Assembly: GCA_021835845.1 (NCBI GenBank)
Contig: JAKBJU010000013.1
Coordinates: 1-64,000 of the forward strand
Length of the DNA stretch: 64,000 nucleotides
Reading direction: 5' to 3'
DNA from: Pseudomonadota bacterium
GTDB lineage: Bacteria > Pseudomonadota > Gammaproteobacteria > Burkholderiales > JABEVD01
Shown: one piece after another, positions 8,410-16,009 of the stretch
Layout of the letters: every line of letters starts with the position of its first letter
Numbering within the stretch: the first letter of the stretch is position 1
Program-made: the position numbers and the translations under genes
The notes under the pieces: model-generated
What the model was told of the DNA's origin: nothing
The model's input: only the letters and a program-made list of their open reading frames with translations
Databases searched by the model: none

Positions 8410-9387
8410 ATGAAATGCCATCTCCTGATTCCCAGCCTGTTCTGGCCAACCCCCCGATTCAGTATAGAAGCACTGCCCCACCTCGAAACCCTGCTTGCCC
8501 GGGGGCGGCTTGCCCGAAATTCCCGGCAGGGAATCGACGAATGGCTATGCCGCGCCTTCCAGGTCGAAGCGCAGCAGAACTGGCCGGTCGCTCCATTGAC
8601 CCTGAAAAATGATGCCGCGGGCTACTGGCTCCGCGCCGACCCTGTCCACCTGCAGCTCAGGCGCGATCACCTCGGCTTGCTGGGATCGGAAAGCCTTGCG
8701 ATCTCCGAAAGCGAAGCCGACCGTCTGCTCGATGCGCTCAACCGGCACTTCGCACCGGACGACCTGCTTTTCGCCAGGGAGCGCCCGGACGTGTGGCTTC
8801 TGAGGCTGCCCGACTCACCCGACGCTTCGACATGTCCGCTTCCGGAAGTCCTCGGCAGGGATATCGATGCCTTCATGCCGAAAGGCGCGGATGCGATGCG
8901 TCTCAAGCAGATCATGAACGAAACACAGATGCTGCTGCATGGGCATCCCGTCAACGAAACCAGGGCGCTACCGATCAACAGCGTCTGGCTCTGGGGAGGC
9001 GGCACCTCCCCGAAGGTCGAGGCGCCCCGCTTCGAATCGATTTCGTCCGACAACCCGGTCGCATGGGGCCTTGCGCGAAAATCGGGAATTCCCTTCACGC
9101 CAGTTTCCGAGAATGCGGAAAGCTGGCTTGCATCTCTGGCAGAAGGCGAGCATCTTGTCATCCTCGAAAGCCTGGTGCCGCCATCGAGATATGGCGACGA
9201 AAACGAATGGGATGCCAGGCTGAGATCGCTCGAAGCCAACTGGTTCAAACCACTTCGTCTGGCCGTGCAGAACGGCCTGGAGCTCGGCCTTGTCGACAAC
9301 GAGGCGGGCCTGCATCTGGAAGCGGGCCCGCGCGACCTGTGGAAATTCTGGAAGAGGAACAGGCCGCTCCTGGATTACCTGAAATGA
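8410..9387 (+). CDS. RpfE-type protein (phosphoglycerate-mutase-like regulatory family)
   Basis: The 325-residue protein belongs to the family annotated as RpfE-type regulator or cofactor-independent phosphoglycerate mutase-like, usually found next to recJ, as here. Recognisable stretches are the N-terminal LLIPSLFWP, FMPKGADAMRLKQIMNETQMLLH and INSVWLWGGG. No alkaline-phosphatase-type metal cluster is evident, so enzymatic activity is doubtful. The start at 8410 fits the family N-terminus; an ATG at 8374 is the alternative. The stop overlaps the recJ start as ATGA. Confidence 0.75.
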   Translation: MKCHLLIPSLFWPTPRFSIEALPHLETLLARGRLARNSRQGIDEWLCRAFQVEAQQNWPVAPLTLKNDAAGYWLRADPVHLQLRRDHLGLLGSESLAISESEADRLLDALNRHFAPDDLLFARERPDVWLLRLPDSPDASTCPLPEVLGRDIDAFMPKGADAMRLKQIMNETQMLLHGHPVNETRALPINSVWLWGGGTSPKVEAPRFESISSDNPVAWGLARKSGIPFTPVSENAESWLASLAEGEHLVILESLVPPSRYGDENEWDARLRSLEANWFKPLRLAVQNGLELGLVDNEAGLHLEAGPRDLWKFWKRNRPLLDYLK

Positions 9388-11075
9388 GAAAGATCGTCAC
9401 CCGCGTCTATCCTGCAAAAATCCTTGAAGCGCTTGCCGCAAGCGGCATCGACCCCGTCCTTGCGAGGATTTATGCCGCGCGGGGCATCATTTCCGCGGAG
9501 GAAATCGATTGCGGCCTGAACGACCTGATTTCCTTCGACGAGCTCAAGAATGCCGCTCAAATGGGGGAAATCCTGGCCGATGCGATCCAGGACAAGAAGC
9601 GCCTCCTGATCGTTGCCGATTACGATAGCGACGGTGCAACGGCATGCGCCGTCGGCATGCTCGCGCTGTCAAGGATGGGCGCCATCGTCGATTATCTCGT
9701 TCCGAACCGCTTCGAATACGGCTACGGCCTCACGCCCGAGATCGTCCGCCTGGCAAAAACCCGCGATCCCGATTTGATCATCACTGTGGACAACGGCATC
9801 GCCAGCGTGGAAGGCGTTCTGGAGGCGAAAAGACTGGGCATTCCGGTGCTCGTGACCGATCATCATCTGCCTGGAGAAGCGCTTCCGGAAGCGCTTTGCA
9901 TCGTCAATCCGAACCAACCGGACTGCCCGTTTCCAAGCAAGAATCTCGCCGGGGTGGGCGTCATGTTCTATGTCATGCTGGCGCTCCGGGCCGAACTCAG
10001 AAAACGCGGGAATGCCGTTCCGAATCTTTCGGCCCTGCTCGATTTCGTGGCGCTGGGCACGGTAGCGGACGTCGTCAAGCTGGACAAAAACAACAGGATA
10101 CTGGTTTCCCAGGGGCTCAAGCGGATCCGCGAAGGTCGCGCGAACCCCGGCATTCTGGCGCTCCTTTCCGTCGCCAAGCGCGCACCCCAGAAAGCCTCCT
10201 CGTTCGATCTGGGTTTCATGCTGGGTCCAAGGCTCAATGCTGCAGGCCGTCTGGAAGACATGGCGCTCGGCATCAACTGCCTGATCAGCCGCGACCTCTC
10301 TCATGCACTCGAAATCGCGGAGCGGCTCGACGGACTCAACAGGGAAAGAAAATCCATCGAATCCCAGATGCAGGAAGAGGCGCTGCTCGCATTGAAATCG
10401 ATCCAGGATGATCCCGGATACAGCATCAGCCTGTTCGACCCCGCCTGGCATCAGGGCGTCATCGGCATACTTGCTTCGCGCATCAGGGAAAAGTTCCACC
10501 GCCCCGCTTTCGCCTTCGCAAAATCCGGCAACGGGGAAATCAAGGGGTCCGGCAGATCCATCCCCGGATTCCACCTGAGGGATGCACTCGACCTCGTCTC
10601 AAAACTTCATTCCGGGCTCATCCTGAAATTCGGCGGGCATGCGCAGGCGGCGGGGCTCACCTTGAGAGAGGGGGATTTCGAGGCTTTCGACCATGCATTC
10701 GAGGAAATCGCAAGAACCCTGCTTTCGGAATCGGATCTTGAACGCATCATCGAAACGGACGGCATTCTGGATGAAAACGAAATGACGCTCGAACTCGCAC
10801 GCCAAATCGAATCCCGAGTATGGGGACAGGGCTTCCCGGAACCTGAATTCGAGGGCCTGTTTTCAGTCGAGCAGCAAAGAGTCGTGGGTGAGAAGCACCT
10901 GAAGCTCAAGCTCAGCTTGGCAGGGAAGCTTTTCGACGCCATGCTTTTCTTCCATTCGGAACCATTGCCGGACAGAGTACGCGCGATCTATTCCTTATCC
11001 GTCAATGACTACAATGGCGCAGCGAGCCTTCAGCTCGTCATCAGGCAATGTATTCCTGAGCTTCCCTCAGCATGA
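9384..11075 (+). CDS. recJ: Single-stranded-DNA 5'-3' exonuclease RecJ
   Basis: The 563-residue protein has the DHH-family motifs DYDSDGATA (about residue 79), the aspartates of TVDNG, and VTDHH, followed by the DHHA1 half with HSGLILKFGGHAQAAGLTL. RecJ degrades ssDNA in recombination and mismatch or base-excision repair. The ATG at 9384 overlaps the rpfE-type stop; in-frame sequence upstream of it is a shadow of that gene. The last 35 bases overlap the 3' end of the convergent cNMP-binding gene. Confidence 0.95.
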   Translation: MRKIVTRVYPAKILEALAASGIDPVLARIYAARGIISAEEIDCGLNDLISFDELKNAAQMGEILADAIQDKKRLLIVADYDSDGATACAVGMLALSRMGAIVDYLVPNRFEYGYGLTPEIVRLAKTRDPDLIITVDNGIASVEGVLEAKRLGIPVLVTDHHLPGEALPEALCIVNPNQPDCPFPSKNLAGVGVMFYVMLALRAELRKRGNAVPNLSALLDFVALGTVADVVKLDKNNRILVSQGLKRIREGRANPGILALLSVAKRAPQKASSFDLGFMLGPRLNAAGRLEDMALGINCLISRDLSHALEIAERLDGLNRERKSIESQMQEEALLALKSIQDDPGYSISLFDPAWHQGVIGILASRIREKFHRPAFAFAKSGNGEIKGSGRSIPGFHLRDALDLVSKLHSGLILKFGGHAQAAGLTLREGDFEAFDHAFEEIARTLLSESDLERIIETDGILDENEMTLELARQIESRVWGQGFPEPEFEGLFSVEQQRVVGEKHLKLKLSLAGKLFDAMLFFHSEPLPDRVRAIYSLSVNDYNGAASLQLVIRQCIPELPSA

Positions 11076-11421
11076 CGTCCATATTGCGCAGCCGTTCTGC
11101 GATGACCTTCATCACGTGCAGGGCGAAATTGGGCGTTTCCTGGATGAGGAACAGGAATCGTCTGACGTCGATCGGCACGAGCGCGCAGTCGGTGACGGCC
11201 ATGACCGTCGCTGTCCTTTTCACATCATCGACGAGCGCAAGTTCCCCAAGCATCGCACCGGGCTTCGCTTTTTCCACAATAGCGCTCCCCACCACGATGT
11301 TCGCCTCCCCTTTCATCAGCACGTACATGATGTTCCCGGGATCTCCCTCCTTGAAAACGGACTCCCCTGCCGCAACCTGGACAAGGTCGGTCTCGTGAAG
11401 GAAAAGTTCTGTCAGATCCAT
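11041..11421 (-). CDS. Cyclic-nucleotide-binding-domain protein
   Basis: The 126-residue protein is essentially one cNMP-binding (Crp-type) beta-barrel: EGDPGNIMYVLMKGEANIV followed by GAMLGELALVDDVKRTATVMA, where G-E-L-A-L and the Arg-Thr-Ala cover the phosphate-binding cassette. There is no DNA-binding domain. The ligand and target are unknown. The ATG at 11421 begins the domain properly; 12 further upstream codons are in frame but unlikely. It overlaps recJ tail-to-tail by 35 bases. Confidence 0.82.
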   Translation of the reverse strand: MDLTELFLHETDLVQVAAGESVFKEGDPGNIMYVLMKGEANIVVGSAIVEKAKPGAMLGELALVDDVKRTATVMAVTDCALVPIDVRRFLFLIQETPNFALHVMKVIAERLRNMDVMLREAQEYIA

Positions 11422-11597
11422 GGCATCAGAGTAACACAGGAGAGAACCCGATTTCAACCTCCCTTCCCCCTGTGCATTCAGATTGCCTTAAGTTTTCCGT
11501 AACATACAGTTACACCGTTTTTTTCGATTCGATGTTAAACTAATTTTCAACTGCACCCTCTAATGGATAGCATTTGCTGCTCTTGAAAGGAGAAACC

Positions 11598-12074
11598 ATG
11601 AAAAACGTCGCCGTCATTTTCGGCCTGACATCGTTTGCCGCCGTTGCAGCCCATGCATCGGACTTCACCGACACGGCCAAGGTCGTTTCATCGCGCCCGA
11701 TATATCAAAACTACACGACGCAGGAATGCCACATGGTCACCACCACCGTTCAGCCTCAGCCGCAGGAGCGACAAATGGGAGGATCTATCCTGGGCGGCAT
11801 TGCTGGCGCTCTGCTCGGCTCGCAGGTCGGACAAGGCAGCGGCAGAGTGGCGGCAGGAGCCCTCGGCGCGATCGCCGGCGCGATCACGGGAGACCGCATC
11901 CAGAACAACCAGGCTCAGGCGGCGCCCCAGGCCCAGCAGGTTTGCCGCGACGTGCAAAGGCAGGAAATCAGTGGTTACGAGGTCCACTATATCTATGCCG
12001 GACACCAGGCTTCAACAGTGATGAACTCCCCTCCCGGCAACACCATCACTATCGAAATCACTGCAGTGCAATAA
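11598..12074 (+). CDS. Glycine-zipper 2TM-domain envelope protein
   Basis: The 158-residue protein starts with a signal peptide ending near AAHA-S (residue 17-18). The centre is a double glycine zipper (GGSILGGIAGALLGSQVGQG, then GRVAAGALGAIAGAITGDRI), typical of Rickettsia 17-kDa/SlyB-like outer-membrane proteins. Two Cys residues flank it (CHMV and VCRDV). GAAAGGAGA provides a good ribosome site. It is followed after 14 bases by the Gln/Met-rich gene, with which it probably forms an operon. Such proteins are often linked to envelope stability; no precise role can be given. Confidence 0.8.
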   Translation: MKNVAVIFGLTSFAAVAAHASDFTDTAKVVSSRPIYQNYTTQECHMVTTTVQPQPQERQMGGSILGGIAGALLGSQVGQGSGRVAAGALGAIAGAITGDRIQNNQAQAAPQAQQVCRDVQRQEISGYEVHYIYAGHQASTVMNSPPGNTITIEITAVQ

Positions 12075-12088
12075 GAGAGGAGGCGAAC

Positions 12089-12481
12089 ATGGATTACCAG
12101 CTGGCACAGCAGCAGGCAATGCAACTTCAACAGCAGTCCCAGAGCATCCAGCAGGGGATACAGGCCCTTGCGCAACGCCTGCGCACCGAATCGAAGGACG
12201 AGGCGACAGGAAGGGATCTTTCCATGGACCTGCGCTCGATCGCGCTTTCAGTCCAGAGCTACCAGCAATCGACCACGCAAATGCTGCAGCAGATGGGGCA
12301 GTACATTCAGATGCTGGAGCAGCAGATGCAATCCCACCCGCAGCCCATGATGCAGCCCCAGGGCTGGAATTCGGGATTCGGCAATGGCGGGTTCATGGGC
12401 AATCTGGTCAGCGGCCTGGGGTTGGGAGCAGGGATCGGCATCGCCGAAGACGTCGTCGGGGACATCTTCAATTCATTCTGA
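12089..12481 (+). CDS. Gln/Met-rich protein with C-terminal glycine-zipper-like segment, unknown function
   Basis: I do not recognise a family. The 130-residue protein has a Gln-rich, probably helical N-terminal half (residues 1-75, many QQQ and QSIQQ runs), a Pro/Met/Gln linker (SHPQPMMQPQGW), and a Gly-rich hydrophobic end (GNLVSGLGLGAGIGIAEDVV) that could insert in or associate with a membrane. There is no signal peptide. AGAGAGGAGG gives a strong ribosome site at the right distance from the ATG at 12089. It is the likely operon partner of the upstream glycine-zipper protein. Confidence 0.7.
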   Translation: MDYQLAQQQAMQLQQQSQSIQQGIQALAQRLRTESKDEATGRDLSMDLRSIALSVQSYQQSTTQMLQQMGQYIQMLEQQMQSHPQPMMQPQGWNSGFGNGGFMGNLVSGLGLGAGIGIAEDVVGDIFNSF

Positions 12482-12505
12482 ATGAAGTAGCCGCGATTCA
12501 TTCAG
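12478..12505. terminator. Stem-loop between convergent genes
   Basis: CTGAATGAA (12478-12486) and TTCATTCAG (12497-12505) form a 9-base-pair stem with a 10-base loop, starting at the stop codon of the Gln/Met-rich gene and facing the 3' end of the DUF2905 gene. There is no U-tract, so terminator function is inferred from position. Confidence 0.45.
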
Positions 12506-12512
12506 GAGGGAT

Positions 12513-12713
12513 TCATTTCCTGAGCAGCCAGAAAATCAGTGAAAGCACTGCCGAAATCAGCAGGCTGGTGGTAATCGGAAAATAAAATCCGAAACCCTTT
12601 CTTTCGATGCTGATGTCCCCCGGAAGATGTCCAAGACCCAGCTTAGAAATCCAGGGCCATGCGAGGCCGGCGAGGATCAGAACCGCACCTGAAATGATCA
12701 GCCATCTCGCCAT
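12513..12713 (-). CDS. DUF2905 family small membrane protein
   Basis: The 66-residue protein has two hydrophobic segments (about 2-20 and 43-62) around the conserved core LGLGHLPGDISIERKGFGFYFPI, which is diagnostic of DUF2905. Its function is not known. The ATG at 12713 matches the usual MARWLI start; a GTG four codons upstream is the alternative. A strong hairpin and a 32-codon gene lie just upstream on the same strand. Confidence 0.85.
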   Translation of the reverse strand: MARWLIISGAVLILAGLAWPWISKLGLGHLPGDISIERKGFGFYFPITTSLLISAVLSLIFWLLRK

Positions 12714-12729
12714 GCCGGCATGCACAAGG

Positions 12730-12757
12730 CGGCTCTCCGGCTTGGGCCGGAGAGCCG
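12730..12757. promoter_or_regulatory. Strong GC-rich hairpin between small ORF and DUF2905 gene
   Basis: Two 12-base arms (CGGCTCTCCGGC and its complement) enclose a TTGG loop. On the minus strand the hairpin lies between the stop of the 32-codon gene (12765) and the DUF2905 start (12713). It lacks a U-tract; it may be a partial terminator or an mRNA-stabilising structure. Confidence 0.5.
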
Positions 12758-12764
12758 GCTGGCC

Positions 12765-12863
12765 TTACCTGGAGCTGTTTCCGGAAAACAGTATCATCAA
12801 GGCAAGAACCACAAACGGGGTAAACAGGACATAAAAACCATAGCTATTCAGTGCGTCGTGCAT
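12765..12863 (-). CDS. Predicted 32-residue single-pass membrane peptide
   Basis: This short gene has an ATG at 12863 preceded by CGGAGAGA at good spacing and ends with TAA at 12767-12765. The product has a polar start (MHDALNSYGF), one hydrophobic segment of about 18 residues (YVLFTPFVVLALMILF) and a short basic tail ending SSR. A plausible promoter and a dyad lie 50-100 bases upstream, and a strong hairpin follows the stop. The layout argues for a real small gene, but I do not recognise a family and cannot assign a function. It is not similar enough to CydX or CcoQ to use those names. Confidence 0.55.
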   Translation of the reverse strand: MHDALNSYGFYVLFTPFVVLALMILFSGNSSR

Positions 12864-12911
12864 TGTAGTCTCTCCGAAAGAATTGTGGATTTTTATTCGC
12901 ACCGGGAACAC

Positions 12912-12932
12912 GAATGATAACCGGTGTCATTC
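12912..12932. promoter_or_regulatory. Dyad at the predicted start of transcription of the 32-codon gene
   Basis: GAATGA (12912-12917) and TCATTC (12927-12932) are inverted repeats separated by 9 bases containing ACCGGT. The dyad lies directly downstream of the -10 box on the minus strand, a typical operator position. The regulator is unknown. Confidence 0.35.
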
Positions 12933-12933
12933 C

Positions 12934-12962
12934 AGTATAACATCGTTTCAAATCCGTGTTGA
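12934..12962 (-). promoter_or_regulatory. Promoter for the 32-codon small gene
   Basis: On the minus strand TCAACA (12962-12957), a 17-base spacer and TATACT (12939-12934) make a good sigma-70-type promoter. It begins just after the stop of the exporter permease gene and would give a leader of about 64 bases. Confidence 0.45.
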
Positions 12963-12966
12963 AGGA

Positions 12967-14187
12967 CTACTGATACCTGAGCGCCTCGATGGGCTTCAGG
13001 CGGGCCGCCTTCCTCGCAGGATAAAAGCCGAAAAATATCCCCACGCAAGCGGCGACCATGAATGCCTGCAGTATCGAGCCGCCGGTGATCACCACCGTGA
13101 TGTCGGCGAAATGGTTGGCTGCCGCAGCGCCCCCCACTCCGAGCACGACGCCTGCCGTGCAGCCGACAATCGAAATAATGATGGCTTCCATCAGGAACTG
13201 CATCAGGATGTCGCGCTGCCGGGCGCCGATCGCAACCCGGATGCCGATTTCGCGCGTTCTTTCCGTAACCGAAACCAGCATGATGTTCATGATGCCTATT
13301 CCGCCCACCAGAAGCGAAATCGAGGCAATCGCCCCGAGCAGAATCGACATCACGCGCGTCGCCTGGGCCGCCGTATTGACGAGCGCAGTCAGGTTGCGGA
13401 CAGTGAAATCGCTGTCGGCTCCTTCCCGGATATGATGCCGCTGCCTCAGCAGGGCATCCATTTCCCGCTCCGCAGCAGGCATCATTTGCGCGGATACGGC
13501 CTGAGCCATGATGAAGCGCACCGTTCCCTGGAACTGGCTGCCGAAAAGTTTCCTCTGCGCAGTCGTCACGGGAATCAGGATGGTATCGTCCTGATCCCGT
13601 CCATCCAGGCTCTGTCCCTTCGCACTCAGCAGACCGACGACAAGATAGGGGCTTTGCTTGATCCGGATGGTCTTGTTGACGGGATCCTCGTTCCCGAAAA
13701 GATTCTGCGCAACGGTCTGCCCGATCAGGGCGACGCGCGTCGCGGACCTGACGTCGGAATCAGCGAAAGGATAACCTTGCGCAATGGTCCAGTTGCGCAC
13801 CGCGAGATAAGCAGGCGTCGTGCCGAAAACCTGAGTACTCCAGTTGCTCGACCCGTACACCACCTGGGCGACGCCGGGAACGACAGGCGCCACGGCTAAC
13901 ATTTCAGGCAACTCCGAAAGCGCCTGGGCATCGCCCACCGTGAGCGTCGGGGTCGCACCCAGCCCCATTCTCAGCCCACCGCTTGTCGATGAGCCGGAAA
14001 GAACGATGAAGAGGTTGCTTCCCATCGAAGAAATGGACTGGCTGACGGAATACTGCGCCCCCTGCCCGATGGCGAGCATCAGCACCACCGCCCCCACCCC
14101 GATCACCATGCCCAGCATGGTGAGAAAAGTGCGCAGCCGGTTGGCGCCCATCGCGCGCCATGCCTCAATCAGCATCTGTACCATCAT
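12967..14187 (-). CDS. MacB-like ABC exporter permease
   Basis: The 406-residue protein has an N-terminal membrane segment after RTFLTMLGMVIGVGAVV, a periplasmic domain (about 45-270), and three C-terminal segments with SVTERTREIGIRVAIGARQRDI and a PARKAARLKPIEALRYQ tail. This is the MacB/FtsX fold. Unlike E. coli MacB, permease and ATPase are separate genes here. It overlaps the ATPase gene as ATGA. Together with the adaptor and TolC-type genes it forms a four-gene tripartite exporter operon; substrates of such systems include macrolides, peptides and siderophores. Confidence 0.9.
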   Translation of the reverse strand: MMVQMLIEAWRAMGANRLRTFLTMLGMVIGVGAVVLMLAIGQGAQYSVSQSISSMGSNLFIVLSGSSTSGGLRMGLGATPTLTVGDAQALSELPEMLAVAPVVPGVAQVVYGSSNWSTQVFGTTPAYLAVRNWTIAQGYPFADSDVRSATRVALIGQTVAQNLFGNEDPVNKTIRIKQSPYLVVGLLSAKGQSLDGRDQDDTILIPVTTAQRKLFGSQFQGTVRFIMAQAVSAQMMPAAEREMDALLRQRHHIREGADSDFTVRNLTALVNTAAQATRVMSILLGAIASISLLVGGIGIMNIMLVSVTERTREIGIRVAIGARQRDILMQFLMEAIIISIVGCTAGVVLGVGGAAAANHFADITVVITGGSILQAFMVAACVGIFFGFYPARKAARLKPIEALRYQ

Positions 14188-14885
14188 GTGCGGGCCTCAG
14201 AAACTTCCCCGTCGTAAATCAGGCTCCCGTCGAGGAACTTCACGAGTCGCTTCGCATAGGTTGCGATATCCGGCTCGTGCGTGACGAGAACCACAGTGAT
14301 GCCGTCGGTTTCATTGAGCTGCCTGAAAAGGGACATGATCTCTCCGCTCGTCCTGGTATCCAGGTTTCCCGTCGGCTCGTCCGCCAGAATCAGCTTCGGT
14401 CTGTTGACGAGCGCCCTGGCGATCGCGACCCGCTGCTGCTGCCCGCCCGATATCTGGTTGGGCAGGGACTTGGAATATTGGGCAAGACCGACCTTCCCCA
14501 GCATGTCGTTCGCACGCGCAATCCGCTCTGATTTCTGCACGTCGCCATACACGAGCGGCAGCGAAACATTGTCTTCGAGATTGGCCCTGGGCAACAGGTT
14601 GAACCCCTGGAAGACGAAACCGATCACCTCGTTTCTCAGATGCGCCAGCTGGTCGGCATTCAAAGTCCCGACATCCCTGCCGTTGATAATGTATTTCCCG
14701 CGTGTCGGCACGTCGAGGCAACCCAGGATGTTCATGAAAGTGGACTTGCCCGACCCGGAAGGTCCCATGATCGCGACGAATTCGCCAGGATCGATGGAAA
14801 GGTCTATGCCTTTCAGGACAGGAACCGGCCCGGCATCTGTTTCATATTCCTTGTACAGGCCTTCTATCCTGATAATGGGATCCAT
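14184..14885 (-). CDS. MacB-like ABC exporter ATPase
   Basis: The 233-residue ATPase has Walker A GPSGSGKST (residues 41-49), the signature ISGGQQQR and Walker [31 protein letters not shown] is the usual Q-loop region of MacB/LolD-type ATPases. It drives conformational cycling of the permease encoded downstream to expel substrate through a TolC channel. It overlaps the upstream adaptor gene by one base (TGATG) and the permease by four. Confidence 0.93.
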   Translation of the reverse strand: MDPIIRIEGLYKEYETDAGPVPVLKGIDLSIDPGEFVAIMGPSGSGKSTFMNILGCLDVPTRGKYIINGRDVGTLNADQLAHLRNEVIGFVFQGFNLLPRANLEDNVSLPLVYGDVQKSERIARANDMLGKVGLAQYSKSLPNQISGGQQQRVAIARALVNRPKLILADEPTGNLDTRTSGEIMSLFRQLNETDGITVVLVTHEPDIATYAKRLVKFLDGSLIYDGEVSEART

Positions 14886-16009
14886 CAGAGCATTCTCATC
14901 CTGAACGAACTCTGCGACCCCTCATCCGGAGGCGTGGCGCCCCCGGTGACGACGCTGTCTCCAGGCCTGACATCCCCTTCGATTATCTCGGTCATCTTGT
15001 TGTCCGTGATCCCGGCGCTTATCCGAACGGCAGCAAGCTTCCCGTTCCTGATCAGGTAAATCGTCCCCGGCCCCGCCTTCTTCTCTCCCTGCGGCTTGAA
15101 GCGGAAGGCGGCATTGGGGACGAGCAGCACGTTCTTCCTCTGCGCAATGACGATGTTGACATAGGCAGTCATCCCGGGCTTCAGAATCTGCTCGGGATTG
15201 TCCACAGAGACGACCACGTCATAGGTCACGACATTCTGCTGTACCGTGGCGTTCAACCTGACCTGGGAAACCCTGCCTGCGAAGAAACGGCCGGGAAAGG
15301 CATCTACCGTGAAGCGGGCTTCCTGCCCTACCTGAATATGGCCGATATCCGCCTCGGCAAAACTCGAATCGATCTGCATGTTGCGCAGATCCTGCGCGAT
15401 CCTGAACAGGGTCGGCGTCTGGAAGCTCGCCGCCACGGTCTGCCCGACATCGATCTGCCTGTCGATGACGACTCCTGAAACCGGAGAGCGGATGATGGAG
15501 TAGTCCAGATTGGTGCGGTCTCGGGCAAGCTGCGCACGGGCGAGTCTGACCTGTGCCTGGGAAGCCCGCTTCGCCTGGATCGCGGCATCGAGGTCCTGTT
15601 TCGCCACATAGCCCTGATTGTACAAGGCCAGCGACCTCGCCTCGTTTGCGCTGGTCAGATCCAGACTCGCCCTGGCATTGGCGAGATTCGCTTCGCTCTG
15701 GCCGACCTGCGCATTGAAAAGGGCGGGATCGAGTTCGGCGAGAATCTGCCCTGCCTTCACATGATCGTTGAAATCTGCATAAAGCCGCTTCACGGTCCCC
15801 GAAACCTGGGTGCCCACGTTGACCAGGATGACGGGGTTCAATGTGCCGTTGGCCGAGACAATCTGGGTCACATCCCCCTTCTCCGCCTTGGCCGTCTTGT
15901 ATTGCTGCGCCAGCGGCAGGGTTCGATGCTTCTGCCAGGCGTAATACCCGCCGCCTGCAGCCAGAATCAGGATCGATAGCAGGATGATTTTCTTTCGCAT
16001 ATCGTTCAC
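14885..16009 (-). CDS. MacA-like periplasmic adaptor subunit
   Basis: The 374-residue protein has an N-terminal signal anchor (about 5-23), a split lipoyl domain (VGTQVSGTVKRLYADFNDHVKAG and the second half near VISGVVIDRQIDVGQTV-type sequence), a helical hairpin rich in Ala/Gln (about 110-165) and a beta-barrel. It bridges permease and TolC. The GTG at 16009 overlaps the tolC-like stop as GTGA; an ATG three codons later is the alternative start. Confidence 0.9.
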   Translation of the reverse strand: MNDMRKKIILLSILILAAGGGYYAWQKHRTLPLAQQYKTAKAEKGDVTQIVSANGTLNPVILVNVGTQVSGTVKRLYADFNDHVKAGQILAELDPALFNAQVGQSEANLANARASLDLTSANEARSLALYNQGYVAKQDLDAAIQAKRASQAQVRLARAQLARDRTNLDYSIIRSPVSGVVIDRQIDVGQTVAASFQTPTLFRIAQDLRNMQIDSSFAEADIGHIQVGQEARFTVDAFPGRFFAGRVSQVRLNATVQQNVVTYDVVVSVDNPEQILKPGMTAYVNIVIAQRKNVLLVPNAAFRFKPQGEKKAGPGTIYLIRNGKLAAVRISAGITDNKMTEIIEGDVRPGDSVVTGGATPPDEGSQSSFRMRML

